DNA from: Tectiglobus diatomicola
GTDB lineage: Bacteria; Pseudomonadota; Alphaproteobacteria; Rhizobiales; Hyphomicrobiaceae
DNA length: 64,000 nucleotides
Reading direction: 5' to 3'
NCBI GenBank assembly: GCA_039583345.1
Contig: JAZDSJ010000003.1
Span: 86,578 to 150,577 of the forward strand
The position numbers were made by a program, and so were the translations under genes. How positions within the stretch are numbered: the first letter of the stretch is position 1; each line of letters starts with the position of its first letter. This document shows positions 8,754 through 18,360 of this stretch, piece by piece. The notes below the pieces were generated by a model that did not search any database, was not told where the DNA came from, and saw only the letters and a list, made by a program, of their open reading frames with translations.

Positions 8754-11700
8754 ATGGGTGACGTACGTCCAAGCCATATCCGCAAAGTTACTGCCGTTGT
8801 GGGGCCAACGAACACCGGCAAAACTCATCTTGCCATTGAACGAATGCTTGACCATGAAACTGGTATTATGGGCTTGCCCCTACGTTTACTTGCTAGAGAA
8901 GTATATGACAAGTTAATAAAGAAAGCAGGTATCGATAATGTTGCTCTTATTACCGGTGAAGAAAAAATAAAGCCTAGAACTCCACGTTATTGGGTATGTA
9001 CTGTCGAGGCTATGCCACTTGATGTATCTGCTCAGTTCGTAGCCATTGATGAGATTCAACTAGCTTCAGATCCAGAGCGTGGTCATGTTTTTACTGATCG
9101 CCTTCTAAATTTTCGCGGAAGCGCCCAAACACTAATATTAGGTTCGGGAACAATGCGTGGTGTTATTGACCAATTAATTACTGGTGCGCATTTTATTTCT
9201 CGTCCCAGATTATCAAAACTGACCTATGCGGGACAAAAAAAAATCACACGTCTCCCTGAGCGCTCAGCTATCATTGCATTTTCTGCAAATCAAGTTTATG
9301 CGGTTGCAGAATTAATTCGTAGACAACGAGGCGGTGCAGCTGTCGTTCTTGGTGCTTTATCTCCTAGAACTCGTAATGCTCAGGTAGAATTATTTCAATC
9401 TGGAGACGTAGATTTTCTTGTAGCGACTGATGCAATTGGAATGGGTCTAAATCTGGACGTTAATCATGTTGCTTTTTCTGCGATTTGTAAGTTTGATGGC
9501 CAAAATCACCGTAATTTAAATGCTTGTGAGATTGCGCAAATTGCAGGGCGTGCAGGGCGCCATCTTAGTGATGGTACATTTGGTGTGACTGGCGACATGG
9601 AGCCGTTCGAGTCAAATCTAATTGAGCAAATAGAGACACACCAATTTGACCCAATAAGAACACTACAATGGCGAAACACTGCTTTAGACTTTTCATCGGT
9701 CGAAGGTCTTTTGTATAGCTTGCGGTTATGTCCTGACAAGAAGTATCTGACACGGGCTAGAATGGCGGATGATGTAAAAGCACTAGAAAACCTAAGTCAT
9801 AATCATAAACTTTTAGACAGATCCACTAGTAACGATATCATTGAAAAGCTTTGGGATGTGTGTCAAATTCCCGATTATCGCAAGATATCATCTCAGAATC
9901 ACGCTGACTTAATTGGTACGTTGTTTAACTATATTATTGAGGGGAGTGGGCAAATATGTCATGATTGGCTGGAAAAACAAATAGAATATTCAGATCGCAT
10001 GGATGGGGATATTGATACACTATCTAACCGTCTTGCTCATATTCGTACTTGGAAATTTGTTGCAAATAGGTCTGACTGGTTGAGTGATCCCGAGTATTGG
10101 CAAGAGCGCACGCGTCAGATTGAGGACAATCTTTCTGATGCTTTGCATAGTCGTTTAATGCAAAGGTTTGTCGATGAGCGTACAAGTGCTTTGATGAAAG
10201 GTCTTAAAGACAAAGATAGACTATCAGTATACATAAGTGATGATGGTCAGATAAAAATCGAAGATCACTTTGTCGGCCGGCTTGTAGGCTTTTGTTTTAA
10301 ACCCGATTCCTGTGCCGATGGTATCCACGGCAAAGCCACACGCCACGCAGCCACCCGGGTACTGTCGCGTGAAATGTCCATTCGCGCAAGACGAGTCATT
10401 GCATCTACATCAGATGCGTTTGAGTTGACATTACAAGGCAAAGTATTATACCAAAACAACGCTATAGCTAAATTATTAGCGAGCGATGATTTGTTTAAGC
10501 CGCAGGTGAAACTAATTGCAGATGAGTACCTCCAGGGTTTAGATCGGGACAGAGTATTAGAGCGAGTAAATAGTTGGGTTAGAGATGTTATTGCTGAACG
10601 CTTAAAGCCATTGATAGATATTTCTAAATCGAAAGATGTCACAGGCCTTGCGAAAGGAATAGCTTTTCGTCTAACTGAAAACTTCGGCGTATTGCGGCGT
10701 GAAACTGCTACCGACGAGATTAAAGCACTAGATCAATCCGCGCGGGCACAGCTCCGTCGATTTGGTCTGAGATTTGGTGCCTTTAATTTGTTTTTTCCAC
10801 TTCTTCTAAAACCTGCTGCAGCAGAGATTCTTTTGATTCTTTGGTTTATAAAATTCGGGAAAGATTATGGTCTGGATACTGAAAATCTTCCAGAGCCTCC
10901 GCGTGCCGGCTTAACTTCGGTCCCAGTTAATGCTACAACACCAGATATTTTCTACAAAGTCTGCGGATTTCACAGCTGCGGACCTAGAGCAGTGCGAGTT
11001 GATATTCTTGAGCGTTTAGCTGATCAGATTCGCCCGCTTTTAAGCTGGAAGCCATCAGAAGTACGACCAATTCCACCCAAAGGTGCAACGGGTGCTGGTG
11101 CTTTTATTATTACGTCCGATATGATGTCCATCCTAGGATGTTCTATTGATGAACTTAAGGAAGTACTTCTGGCTTTAGGCTTCCGCCAAGAGAGAAAATT
11201 AGTTCGAAAGTGTACTGATCCAAATCTTTGGAAGTACATGATTAATGCGCAGGCTAACGAAAAGCAGAAAAAAAGAGCACACACTGAAACTATTAATAGC
11301 AAACATGATGACAATATTATCCTCACGAACTATCTGGAAATAAAATCGGGATCATTAAAAGAGTCAAAGAAGTTTAACTTCAATATTCCAAATGATAAAG
11401 CACAACCCAAAGATACAGATAATTACAATAGTATTACAATCAACAAATTAGCCTCCGTCGAAAGCCTCCCCAATAAAGAGGCCGTGAACGTGAAACAGAA
11501 TGCTTCCAATATTGATATTACAGGTGACGTCACAGATGTTGAAACACCAGAAAACTGTCGAACCAACTTTGATGCTTCAATTGATAATGAAGAGATTTTC
11601 ATAGAAACTTGGCGTCCTAGGCGACGCAATGACACCAACAAAGGGCATTCACAACAGAAAAAAAAGATTCTGAATAACATAAATCGAATTAATGAATCCA

Positions 11701-11993
11701 ATACTAAACAAAGTTCTGGATATCTTAAGAACGATGTTATAGTAAACTTAGAAAGAATAAACCTTAATGAAAATAATAATAGAGACAAACCTAACCTTAA
11801 ACTAGACAGAAGTGAGAAGCATAGATATAAAACAAATCATAATGGAAGAAAAAAAGAGAACAAAAATAACATTAAACCTAGCAGACATCCATCATCACAT
11901 AACAAAGAGAGTCGTTTAATAGACCCTGATTCTCCCTTTGCTGCTTTAAATGTGTTACGCAACACGCTTAACAATCAGGGTGATAGATCCTAA
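8754..11993 (+). CDS. SUV3-like superfamily II helicase with long polar C-terminal tail
   Basis: A 1079-residue helicase related to mitochondrial SUV3. Motif I is GPTNTGKTH (residues 17-25), motif II AIDEIQLA (near 100), then LVATDAIGMGLNLDV and QIAGRAGRH (motif VI). The middle and C-terminal alpha-helical domains follow to about residue 830. The last 245 residues are very rich in Asn, Lys, Ser and Asp and look disordered. I chose ATG 8754 because it directly precedes the conserved N-terminus and has AGTAGGG just before it; the frame also opens at TTG 8706. The family probably works on RNA. In related genomes a small S4-domain RNA-binding gene sits next; it is not visible here. Confidence 0.88.
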   Translation: MGDVRPSHIRKVTAVVGPTNTGKTHLAIERMLDHETGIMGLPLRLLAREVYDKLIKKAGIDNVALITGEEKIKPRTPRYWVCTVEAMPLDVSAQFVAIDEIQLASDPERGHVFTDRLLNFRGSAQTLILGSGTMRGVIDQLITGAHFISRPRLSKLTYAGQKKITRLPERSAIIAFSANQVYAVAELIRRQRGGAAVVLGALSPRTRNAQVELFQSGDVDFLVATDAIGMGLNLDVNHVAFSAICKFDGQNHRNLNACEIAQIAGRAGRHLSDGTFGVTGDMEPFESNLIEQIETHQFDPIRTLQWRNTALDFSSVEGLLYSLRLCPDKKYLTRARMADDVKALENLSHNHKLLDRSTSNDIIEKLWDVCQIPDYRKISSQNHADLIGTLFNYIIEGSGQICHDWLEKQIEYSDRMDGDIDTLSNRLAHIRTWKFVANRSDWLSDPEYWQERTRQIEDNLSDALHSRLMQRFVDERTSALMKGLKDKDRLSVYISDDGQIKIEDHFVGRLVGFCFKPDSCADGIHGKATRHAATRVLSREMSIRARRVIASTSDAFELTLQGKVLYQNNAIAKLLASDDLFKPQVKLIADEYLQGLDRDRVLERVNSWVRDVIAERLKPLIDISKSKDVTGLAKGIAFRLTENFGVLRRETATDEIKALDQSARAQLRRFGLRFGAFNLFFPLLLKPAAAEILLILWFIKFGKDYGLDTENLPEPPRAGLTSVPVNATTPDIFYKVCGFHSCGPRAVRVDILERLADQIRPLLSWKPSEVRPIPPKGATGAGAFIITSDMMSILGCSIDELKEVLLALGFRQERKLVRKCTDPNLWKYMINAQANEKQKKRAHTETINSKHDDNIILTNYLEIKSGSLKESKKFNFNIPNDKAQPKDTDNYNSITINKLASVESLPNKEAVNVKQNASNIDITGDVTDVETPENCRTNFDASIDNEEIFIETWRPRRRNDTNKGHSQQKKKILNNINRINESNTKQSSGYLKNDVIVNLERINLNENNNRDKPNLKLDRSEKHRYKTNHNGRKKENKNNIKPSRHPSSHNKESRLIDPDSPFAALNVLRNTLNNQGDRS

Positions 11994-12451
11994 ACTAAAA
12001 TATAAGGTCATACATGACGCACATCGCTTAGTTTAGATTATTTAGGAGTAATCGCACTTTATCTAAAGACAGAGATTGACTTATGTTAGAGTCTGAGGTG
12101 TAACTTTGAATTTGCTGTTTCCGAGCCTTGAGAAACTCATTTTATTATTTCGATATTCACCGTTTTAAGAAAATAGCGTACAAGTTTTTGTAGCAGTTGA
12201 ATTAAGTTCTTTTTGAATATATAGAATTAAGTAAGTGTTTTAATCACGTAACAAGCAAGTAATTTTAGTTACGCTCTAGCGACAACAACATGCTTTTACA
12301 CGACAAGTATTTGTCTAGTACTGAAAGGACAACAGAATCACATGTTATCGTAATCCTTGACTAAATACTAACAGACATAATAGTTACATTGTGCTACTTA
12401 CTTTTTTTACTTAGCAAAGTAGTTACTCACATTTACACGTATGGAAGATGT
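11994..12451. other. Spacer between helicase and fdxA
   Basis: About 458 bases where an S4-domain heat-shock protein gene lies in many alphaproteobacteria. I found no readable remnant of it. Confidence 0.45.
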
Positions 12452-12790
12452 ATGACCTTTCTGGTGAATGAAAATTGCATTAAGTGCAAATTTACTGATT
12501 GCGTAGAGGTTTGTCCTGTAGACTGCTTTTACGAGGGTGAAAACATGCTTGTAATTAACCCAGATGAATGCATTGACTGCGGAGTTTGCGAACCGGAGTG
12601 CCCTGTTGATGCAATACAAGCCGATACAGATGATGGTACAGAAGGATGGTTAGAGCTTAATAGAAAGTTTTCAGAGGAGTGGCCAAATATTACAGTCAAG
12701 AAAGAGGCTCTTGCTGAAGCTGACCGTTTCAGACATGAAAAAGATAAGTATGAAAAATATTTTTCCTCAGATCCAGGTACAAACAGTTAA
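12452..12790 (+). CDS. fdxA: Seven-iron ferredoxin FdxA
   Basis: A 112-residue 3Fe-4S/4Fe-4S ferredoxin. Cysteines 9, 12, 17, 21, 25, 40, 43, 46 and 50 are spaced as in Azotobacter ferredoxin I, with CVEVCPVDC and CIDCGVCEPECPVDAI. The C-terminal half has the usual WLELNRKFSEEWPNI. The frame begins further upstream, but the family starts with MTFLVNENCIKCK, and ATG 12452 is preceded by GGAAGA. It is an electron carrier of the cytoplasm. The helicase upstream and carD downstream are its conserved neighbours. Confidence 0.94.
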   Translation: MTFLVNENCIKCKFTDCVEVCPVDCFYEGENMLVINPDECIDCGVCEPECPVDAIQADTDDGTEGWLELNRKFSEEWPNITVKKEALAEADRFRHEKDKYEKYFSSDPGTNS

Positions 12791-13178
12791 GCATACTAAG
12801 AGTTAGTAGAAGTTACCTTGCTCATTAGTTATAATTCTAACCATAATTCATTTTTACAAACGACACTTACTAATTCCTTCATTGTCTGCGAGCTTTTTGA
12901 TGGTAATTTGTGCTTTTTTAGATATCTAACACTAGTTTTCTACATTAGCCAAAAATAATCTCTTAATGCCGTAGCTATAAAATCTAAAGTACTCATTACC
13001 ACTAGTTATTTATATAGCTTTGTGGAACATTTGCGTTGATTTTCGGAGGCTTAGTAGTCGTAACTTTTAAATAGTTATGGAGTTATTTAATCCAGCTGAA
13101 AGTTTATCAAACAACCAGTTGGTATTTTCTCATGATTTGAGATTGCATTGCGTAAAATTAGGAAGTGAGACGATTTTC
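12791..13178. other. Spacer between fdxA and carD
   Basis: About 388 bases without a recognised gene. The carD frame is open from an ATG at 13077, but the extra 34 residues do not resemble CarD proteins. Confidence 0.4.
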
Positions 13179-13868
13179 ATGGCTCAAAAGAGAAGTGCGT
13201 CTGCCCAGAATGCCACAAAAGCCCCTCCTGAAAGTATAGCCATCAGAGATAAGGCAGAGTCAGTTCTAGCTGGCACATCAAAATGTACAGATAGCATTTC
13301 AGAAACGCAATCCCATGGTTTTAAGCCGAAAGAATACATTGTCTATCCGGCTCATGGTGTTGGTCAAATTTTAGAGATAGAAGTCCAAGAGATTGCAGGT
13401 TTATCTCTCGAACTTTTCGTGATTACTTTCGAGAAAGATAAAATGACCCTACGAGTGCCAACAGATAAGTATAAAAATGTTGGAATGCGCAAATTGGCAG
13501 ATCCCAAGGTTATTGAAAAATCTATGTCTATCCTTAAGGGTCGAGCACGAGTAAAACGAACTATGTGGAGCCGTCGAGCTCAAGAATATGAAACTAAAAT
13601 AAATTCGGGTGACTTAATATCTATTTCCGAAGTTGTTCGCGATCTCTTTCGCTCAGATAGCCAACCTGAACAATCTTATTCTGAACGCCAACTCTATGAG
13701 CAAGCTCTTGATCGAATGTCACGTGAAATAGCAATTGTTGAGGGACTCGATGATCATGGGGCAACTCAGCGTATAATTGATGTTCTATCCACAAGCTCTA
13801 AAAGTCGTCAAGTCTTGGACGACAGCCCTAATAGTGACGCAGTCGGATCTGACGTTGAGGCTGCCTAA
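13179..13868 (+). CDS. carD: CarD/CdnL-type transcription regulator
   Basis: A 229-residue member of the CarD_CdnL_TRCF family, which binds RNA polymerase beta and stabilises open promoter complexes, notably at rRNA promoters. The RNA-polymerase-interacting domain is visible as EYIVYPAHGVGQILEIE near residue 52, followed by LRVPTDKYKNVGMRKL and the helical part with MWSRRAQEYETKINSGDL and SYSERQLYEQALDRMSREIA. I chose ATG 13179 (MAQKRSASAQ) because GGAAGTGAG lies about ten bases upstream. The N-terminal 45 residues are a polar Ala/Ser-rich extension, common in alphaproteobacteria. Confidence 0.93.
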   Translation: MAQKRSASAQNATKAPPESIAIRDKAESVLAGTSKCTDSISETQSHGFKPKEYIVYPAHGVGQILEIEVQEIAGLSLELFVITFEKDKMTLRVPTDKYKNVGMRKLADPKVIEKSMSILKGRARVKRTMWSRRAQEYETKINSGDLISISEVVRDLFRSDSQPEQSYSERQLYEQALDRMSREIAIVEGLDDHGATQRIIDVLSTSSKSRQVLDDSPNSDAVGSDVEAA

Positions 13869-13907
13869 AATTAATTCTAAAGACACGATAATTTTAATTT
13901 AACTTGA

Positions 13908-13934
13908 AGGGCTTAGTTTTATAGGCTAAGCCCT
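13908..13934 (+). terminator. Stem-loop downstream of carD
   Basis: A perfect 9-bp inverted repeat (AGGGCTTAG / CTAAGCCCT) with a 9-base loop begins 40 bases after the carD stop codon. The bases after it are AT-rich but not a clean T run, so it may be a weak intrinsic terminator or simply protect the 3' end. Confidence 0.6.
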
Positions 13935-14460
13935 ATTATAGTGTATGCCTTATAAGAGTTGTTATGTTAATATATTAATTTTCTTAAAATGAATACAAAA
14001 ATGATAGTTAAAAGAACCAACTCAAAGTGCTTCTATAAGATAAGAGCCTAAAGTTTGACTTTTTTTAATATATAATCGGGCTCCAATGATGTTTTAATTC
14101 AACTATAGTTACAATTCCCATGCTATTATATGTATCATTTGTATCTTAACAATTTTATTAGAAGAAAAGATAGCAGTCGCGTTACCATAGATTGTATGCA
14201 TATTGAAATAATCAGAAAACTTGTCCCTTCCTGACCACTCTTATTATAAGATATCGACTACATCTGGTTTAGGCTCATGTCCATATTTACAATAAGCACT
14301 AAAACCGAAAAAAATAGCAACACTATTAGCTTAAAAATATTTAAATATTGAATTAACTCAAACAGAAATTTTTATTTCCTAATCTTGAGACTCTCTCATA
14401 GCTGCTTTGTATATAGAGCGCAAACTATCTAAGCTAAAAACAGAATAACCGCTTGTTTCA
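13935..14460. other. Spacer between carD and the DUF2628 gene
   Basis: About 525 AT-rich bases with no gene recognised. The flanking genes converge. Confidence 0.4.
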
Positions 14461-15021
14461 TTACCGCCTCCAGTTTATTGCACCACTCCAAATACGACGT
14501 TTAGGATCCTTGATCTTACTTGTGCGGGATACAGTTTGGTCATCCATTGTAGATAATTTCGTATTCCCGACTAGCTCTTTCGGCATTAGACCCGTAGTAG
14601 AGGCTTCTGAAACTGAATGCAACCAATAGCTATAAAAACGGCGTTCACATTCTTCTATTGTCAATCCAGTGATGTGTGCAATCTGTTTCCAGCCCCTACG
14701 ATTAAGTGTCCAGCGAACGAGTGAATCAGCTTCAAATCCAATTATTAAATTTAGTCCGAAAACAAAATAAGCGAGCAGAAAACTGGATATATCTAAAATT
14801 ATGATAAACAGACATAAGATAAAAATACTTGAGATATAACCGGCAAATATTAACCATAAGCGATTAATAAGCATCCAAATAGGTGGTAAAAGTATAGCTA
14901 ACAAAGAAAAACCGTCTTTTACAAAAACAAGCTCATCTGCACGTTTGTCTCTAAAAATAACTGGGTCTGGACACTCATGAACAGTGTAAGATTCAACCCT
15001 TTGGAACCATTGGAATAACAT
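14461..15021 (-). CDS. DUF2628 family membrane protein
   Basis: A 186-residue protein. ESYTVHECPDP near the start, VFVKDGFSLLAILLPPIWMLINRLWLIF in the middle and LIIGFEADSLVRWTLNRRGWKQIAHITG after it match the DUF2628 pattern: a short cytoplasmic lead, two or three membrane segments (about residues 38-98), then a conserved FEA...RRGW motif. The function is unknown. In related bacteria the gene often lies among his genes near hslVU; here hslV is 695 bases away and no his genes are present in the window. Confidence 0.7.
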   Translation of the reverse strand: MLFQWFQRVESYTVHECPDPVIFRDKRADELVFVKDGFSLLAILLPPIWMLINRLWLIFAGYISSIFILCLFIIILDISSFLLAYFVFGLNLIIGFEADSLVRWTLNRRGWKQIAHITGLTIEECERRFYSYWLHSVSEASTTGLMPKELVGNTKLSTMDDQTVSRTSKIKDPKRRIWSGAINWRR

Positions 15022-15715
15022 TCTAGCTCTTTAAAGTCCTTTTTGTCGACGGAACATCGATCAAACTGCCGTGTGTCGATTTCAATCGCAACGTTAAGAA
15101 TCCATGCTTAAGCTTTGAAATACGATTCAGCTATGGTAATAATTTACATATCTAACCTTGGTGATATGCCACGCAACTGAAACGCTTGAAACATTCACTA
15201 AAAAACCGTTTTTTGTGTCATAATGCTGTATTTGGTAAAGCTAACATTTCTAAAAATGTAAAGCAGTCCCAAAGAAAATAGCAAAAAAATTGTTAACGTG
15301 TCACCCGTGGCCAATTTACAATCCTCGTAAAGAGTTATTCCTTTTCGCCTCGCTAAAAGACTATCTTAAGTTAGCAAAATATGCTTAATATACCTTCTAT
15401 AATTCGATACAAATTGAAGTACAAGTCATTTTAGATTTGACAGTAATGTCATCAAGTGAATAGCGCAATTGTTGCCCAAGCGTATGATCAAAAAAACTAT
15501 ACCAGCATTATCATTATAGATACCATTGCTATAAAAATTGATATAGCAACATACTATTTTCTTTCATTATACGTTTAGAGTAGTTGTATATGTGAAGTGT
15601 ATTAACTTCTAATTATTTCGCATAAGATGTTATTATCAGCTTGCAATTCTTTTACAAAACTGCTGCACTTATTGGATGCCTTTATCATCAAACAATATAT
15701 CGACATAATTTTATC
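15022..15715. promoter_or_regulatory. Divergent spacer, DUF2628 gene / hslV
   Basis: About 694 bases between divergent genes, so both promoters should lie here. I see no gene and no clear heat-shock promoter. Confidence 0.35.
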
Positions 15716-16306
15716 ATGAATTCATATCCATCATATCACACAACGCCAAGTAGCTTCGATAAGTGGCATGCTACTACTATATTAACACTCCGAAGAAAGG
15801 ATAGTGTTGTCATAATTGGCGACGGGCAAGTTAGTCTTGGCCAAACAGTTATTAAAGCTAACGCCCGCAAAGTACGTTCGTTCGGATGTGGCGACGTGAT
15901 CGGTGGTTTTGCTGGTTCAACAGCAGATGCCTTCACATTATTTGAACGCCTAGAGGCAAAACTTGAAAAGTATCCAGGGCAGTTGACACGCGCTGCTGTT
16001 GAACTTGCTAAAGATTGGCGCACAGATAGATCTTTACGACGGCTTGAAGCCATGATGCTGGTCGCAGATCCTGAGATTACACTGGTCTTGACGGGCACAG
16101 GTGACGTACTAGAGCCAGAAAACGACATCATGGCAATAGGTTCGGGCGGCATGTATGCATTAGCTGCTGCGCGAGGCCTCATGGAAACAAATTTAGATGC
16201 TGAGACCATCGCTCGTAAAGCAATGCTTATTGCTGCGGACATATGTGTGTATACAAATTCTAATCTAGTGCTCGAACGCGTAAAAAATAATAAAAAAATC
16301 GTATAG
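15716..16306 (+). CDS. hslV: ATP-dependent protease subunit HslV
   Basis: A 196-residue proteasome-like peptidase. The catalytic Thr is most likely T20, the first of HA-TTIL, exposed after removal of a short propeptide as in other alphaproteobacteria. Conserved GDGQVSLG, KARKV-like NARKVRSF, GFAGSTADAFTLFERLE and GSGGMYALAAARGL follow. The frame opens at 15641, but I chose ATG 15716 (MNSYPSYHTTP) because the extension is not family-like. HslV forms a double hexameric ring that degrades proteins unfolded by HslU, whose gene is next (116-base gap). No Shine-Dalgarno sequence is strong. Confidence 0.95.
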   Translation: MNSYPSYHTTPSSFDKWHATTILTLRRKDSVVIIGDGQVSLGQTVIKANARKVRSFGCGDVIGGFAGSTADAFTLFERLEAKLEKYPGQLTRAAVELAKDWRTDRSLRRLEAMMLVADPEITLVLTGTGDVLEPENDIMAIGSGGMYALAAARGLMETNLDAETIARKAMLIAADICVYTNSNLVLERVKNNKKIV

Positions 16307-16422
16307 TTATTTGATTATTCAAAAATATATCAGCTTTTAAGCAATACATTTTTAAAAATTAAAACCAAAATTTAAACTAATTATTAACCACTAATCACCT
16401 GCAACACTGAGTTATAGATATC

Positions 16423-17736
16423 ATGAATAGTTTTTCTCCTCGCGAAATTGTTTCTGAACTTGATCGCTTTATTATCGGCCAAAACCCTGCGAAACGTGCA
16501 GTAGCTATTGCGCTTAGAAACCGTTGGCGGCGTCAACAGCTAGAAGGAGCTATGAAAGATGAAGTCCTACCCAAGAATATCTTAATGATAGGTCCAACGG
16601 GTGTTGGTAAAACAGAAATTTCTAGACGTTTGGCTAAGTTAGCAGGCGCACCATTTCTAAAGCTTGAAGCAACAAAATTTACTGAGGTTGGTTACGTTGG
16701 GCGTGATGTTGAAAGTATCGTACGTGATCTCCTTGAAGTAGGAATTGGACTAATACGTGAACGCAAGCGTTCAGAGGTACGGGTGCGAGCTGAGCAAGCA
16801 GCAGAAGAACGGGTATTGGATGCTATAGTTGGTGAGAACTCACAATCCACCACACGCGAAAGTTTTCGCAAAAAGCTGCGTGCTAATGAATTGAACAATA
16901 ATGAAATTGAGATACAAGTTTTGGATAATAACAATATGCCAATGGTCGAGATTCCAGGACAACCTGGAGCTTCTATGGGAATGATAAACATTAGTGATAT
17001 GCTTGGCAAAGCTTTCGGCCAACGCCATAAGAATCGTCGTTTAACTGTTGCTGAAAGCTATCCTATTCTCATTACAGAAGAGAGTGATAAGCTACTAGAT
17101 GATGATCAAGTTGTATCTGCAGCTATTTCAGCTGTCGAGAACGATGGTATTGTATTCCTTGATGAGATTGATAAGATCTGCCGTTCGACCTCTGATGGTG
17201 GGCGTGTAAGCGGTGATGTCAGTCGAGAAGGCGTTCAGCGTGATCTGCTTCCTTTAATTGAAGGGACAACAGTTGCAACCAAGCATGGTCCAATCAAAAC
17301 CGATCACATTCTTTTTATAGCCTCGGGTGCGTTTCACATTTCAAAACCTTCTGATCTTCTCCCAGAGTTGCAAGGTCGCCTCCCGACGCGTGTTGAATTA
17401 AGTGCACTCACCAAAGAAGACTTTCGTCGTATTCTAACCGAGCCTGAAACAAGTTTAATTAAACAATATATTGCATTGCTGGAAACAGAGGGCGTAAACC
17501 TTAAATTCAGTAGTGATTCTATTGACGCAATAGCAGATATAGCGGTCCAAGTAAATGCGACCGTTGAGAATATAGGTGCGCGTCGTCTACAAACTGTACT
17601 AGAGCGTGTACTTGACGATATTTCTTTTGAGGCCTCTGACAAATCAGGACACGAATATGAAATCGATGCCTCGTACGTATTTAAACAAGTTGGTGATCTT
17701 GCAAAAAATTCAGATCTATCAAAGTTTATATTATAA
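16423..17736 (+). CDS. hslU: HslU unfoldase ATPase
   Basis: A 437-residue AAA+ ATPase of the HslVU protease. It starts with the typical SPREIVSELDRFIIGQNPAKRAVAIALRNRWRR. Walker A is GPTGVGKT (residues 57-64), followed by KFTEVGYVGRDVESIVRDL; Walker B is GIVFLDEIDKI near residue 240, with GVQRDLLPLIEG after it. The C-terminus ends in LSKFIL, the kind of hydrophobic tail that inserts into HslV. Length is normal. It lies 116 bases after hslV and is probably cotranscribed with it. Confidence 0.96.
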   Translation: MNSFSPREIVSELDRFIIGQNPAKRAVAIALRNRWRRQQLEGAMKDEVLPKNILMIGPTGVGKTEISRRLAKLAGAPFLKLEATKFTEVGYVGRDVESIVRDLLEVGIGLIRERKRSEVRVRAEQAAEERVLDAIVGENSQSTTRESFRKKLRANELNNNEIEIQVLDNNNMPMVEIPGQPGASMGMINISDMLGKAFGQRHKNRRLTVAESYPILITEESDKLLDDDQVVSAAISAVENDGIVFLDEIDKICRSTSDGGRVSGDVSREGVQRDLLPLIEGTTVATKHGPIKTDHILFIASGAFHISKPSDLLPELQGRLPTRVELSALTKEDFRRILTEPETSLIKQYIALLETEGVNLKFSSDSIDAIADIAVQVNATVENIGARRLQTVLERVLDDISFEASDKSGHEYEIDASYVFKQVGDLAKNSDLSKFIL

Positions 17737-18360
17737 CTATGACCCACATAAACAATTTTTAGCTCTCAGGCTATTATGTTACCAATCCTGAAAAATTTTT
17801 CGAGCTAATCCGCTTAAATTTTATGATCAGCTTGGCACTTAATTATCAAATATAGATGTGTAACTGCGATCGGAAATAAATTCATTATTACGAGATTGGT
17901 AATGACTAAAGTGTGGGTCTTGAATTCAACAAGAACTTTTTTCAAAAAACTGGAGTATCATCTAAAGTTAGACCCTATAAGCAACGCTGACGAGTATTAG
18001 AACACGAACCTAGATTGAATGACTAACTAAGAAAGCCAATTTATTAATCTAGATGAATATTAAGATTAAATTTAATCTAGAAATTTAAATGTTCATTATG
18101 ATTTTAAATTTAATAAGCGTTTGACAAAGTTGACCACTACAAGATCCTAAGTTAGGCTTAGTTTAAGTTTAAATAAGATTAATACTGACAGCAAATAAAA
18201 CTATTATATCTGTATATTTGCGGGTAATTCAACTTTGGCTTATAGGGGAAAGCATTATTTCTAGACTAGTTTTTTATAATTCTAAAATACACATCAATTT
18301 AATATATTTAATTTACGCATATTCATAACTTCATTTTTGTAATATAGTTATCGTTTGTCC
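17737..18360. other. Spacer between hslU and the oxidase pseudogene
   Basis: About 624 AT-rich bases with no gene. A perfect 16-base palindrome (AGATTAAATTTAATCT) occupies 18063-18078; in sequence this AT-rich, it may be chance. Confidence 0.4.

Noticed and set aside
18063..18078. 16-bp AT-only-core palindrome before the oxidase pseudogene
   Set aside because: In sequence this AT-rich a short palindrome is likely by chance and no promoter context supports an operator.
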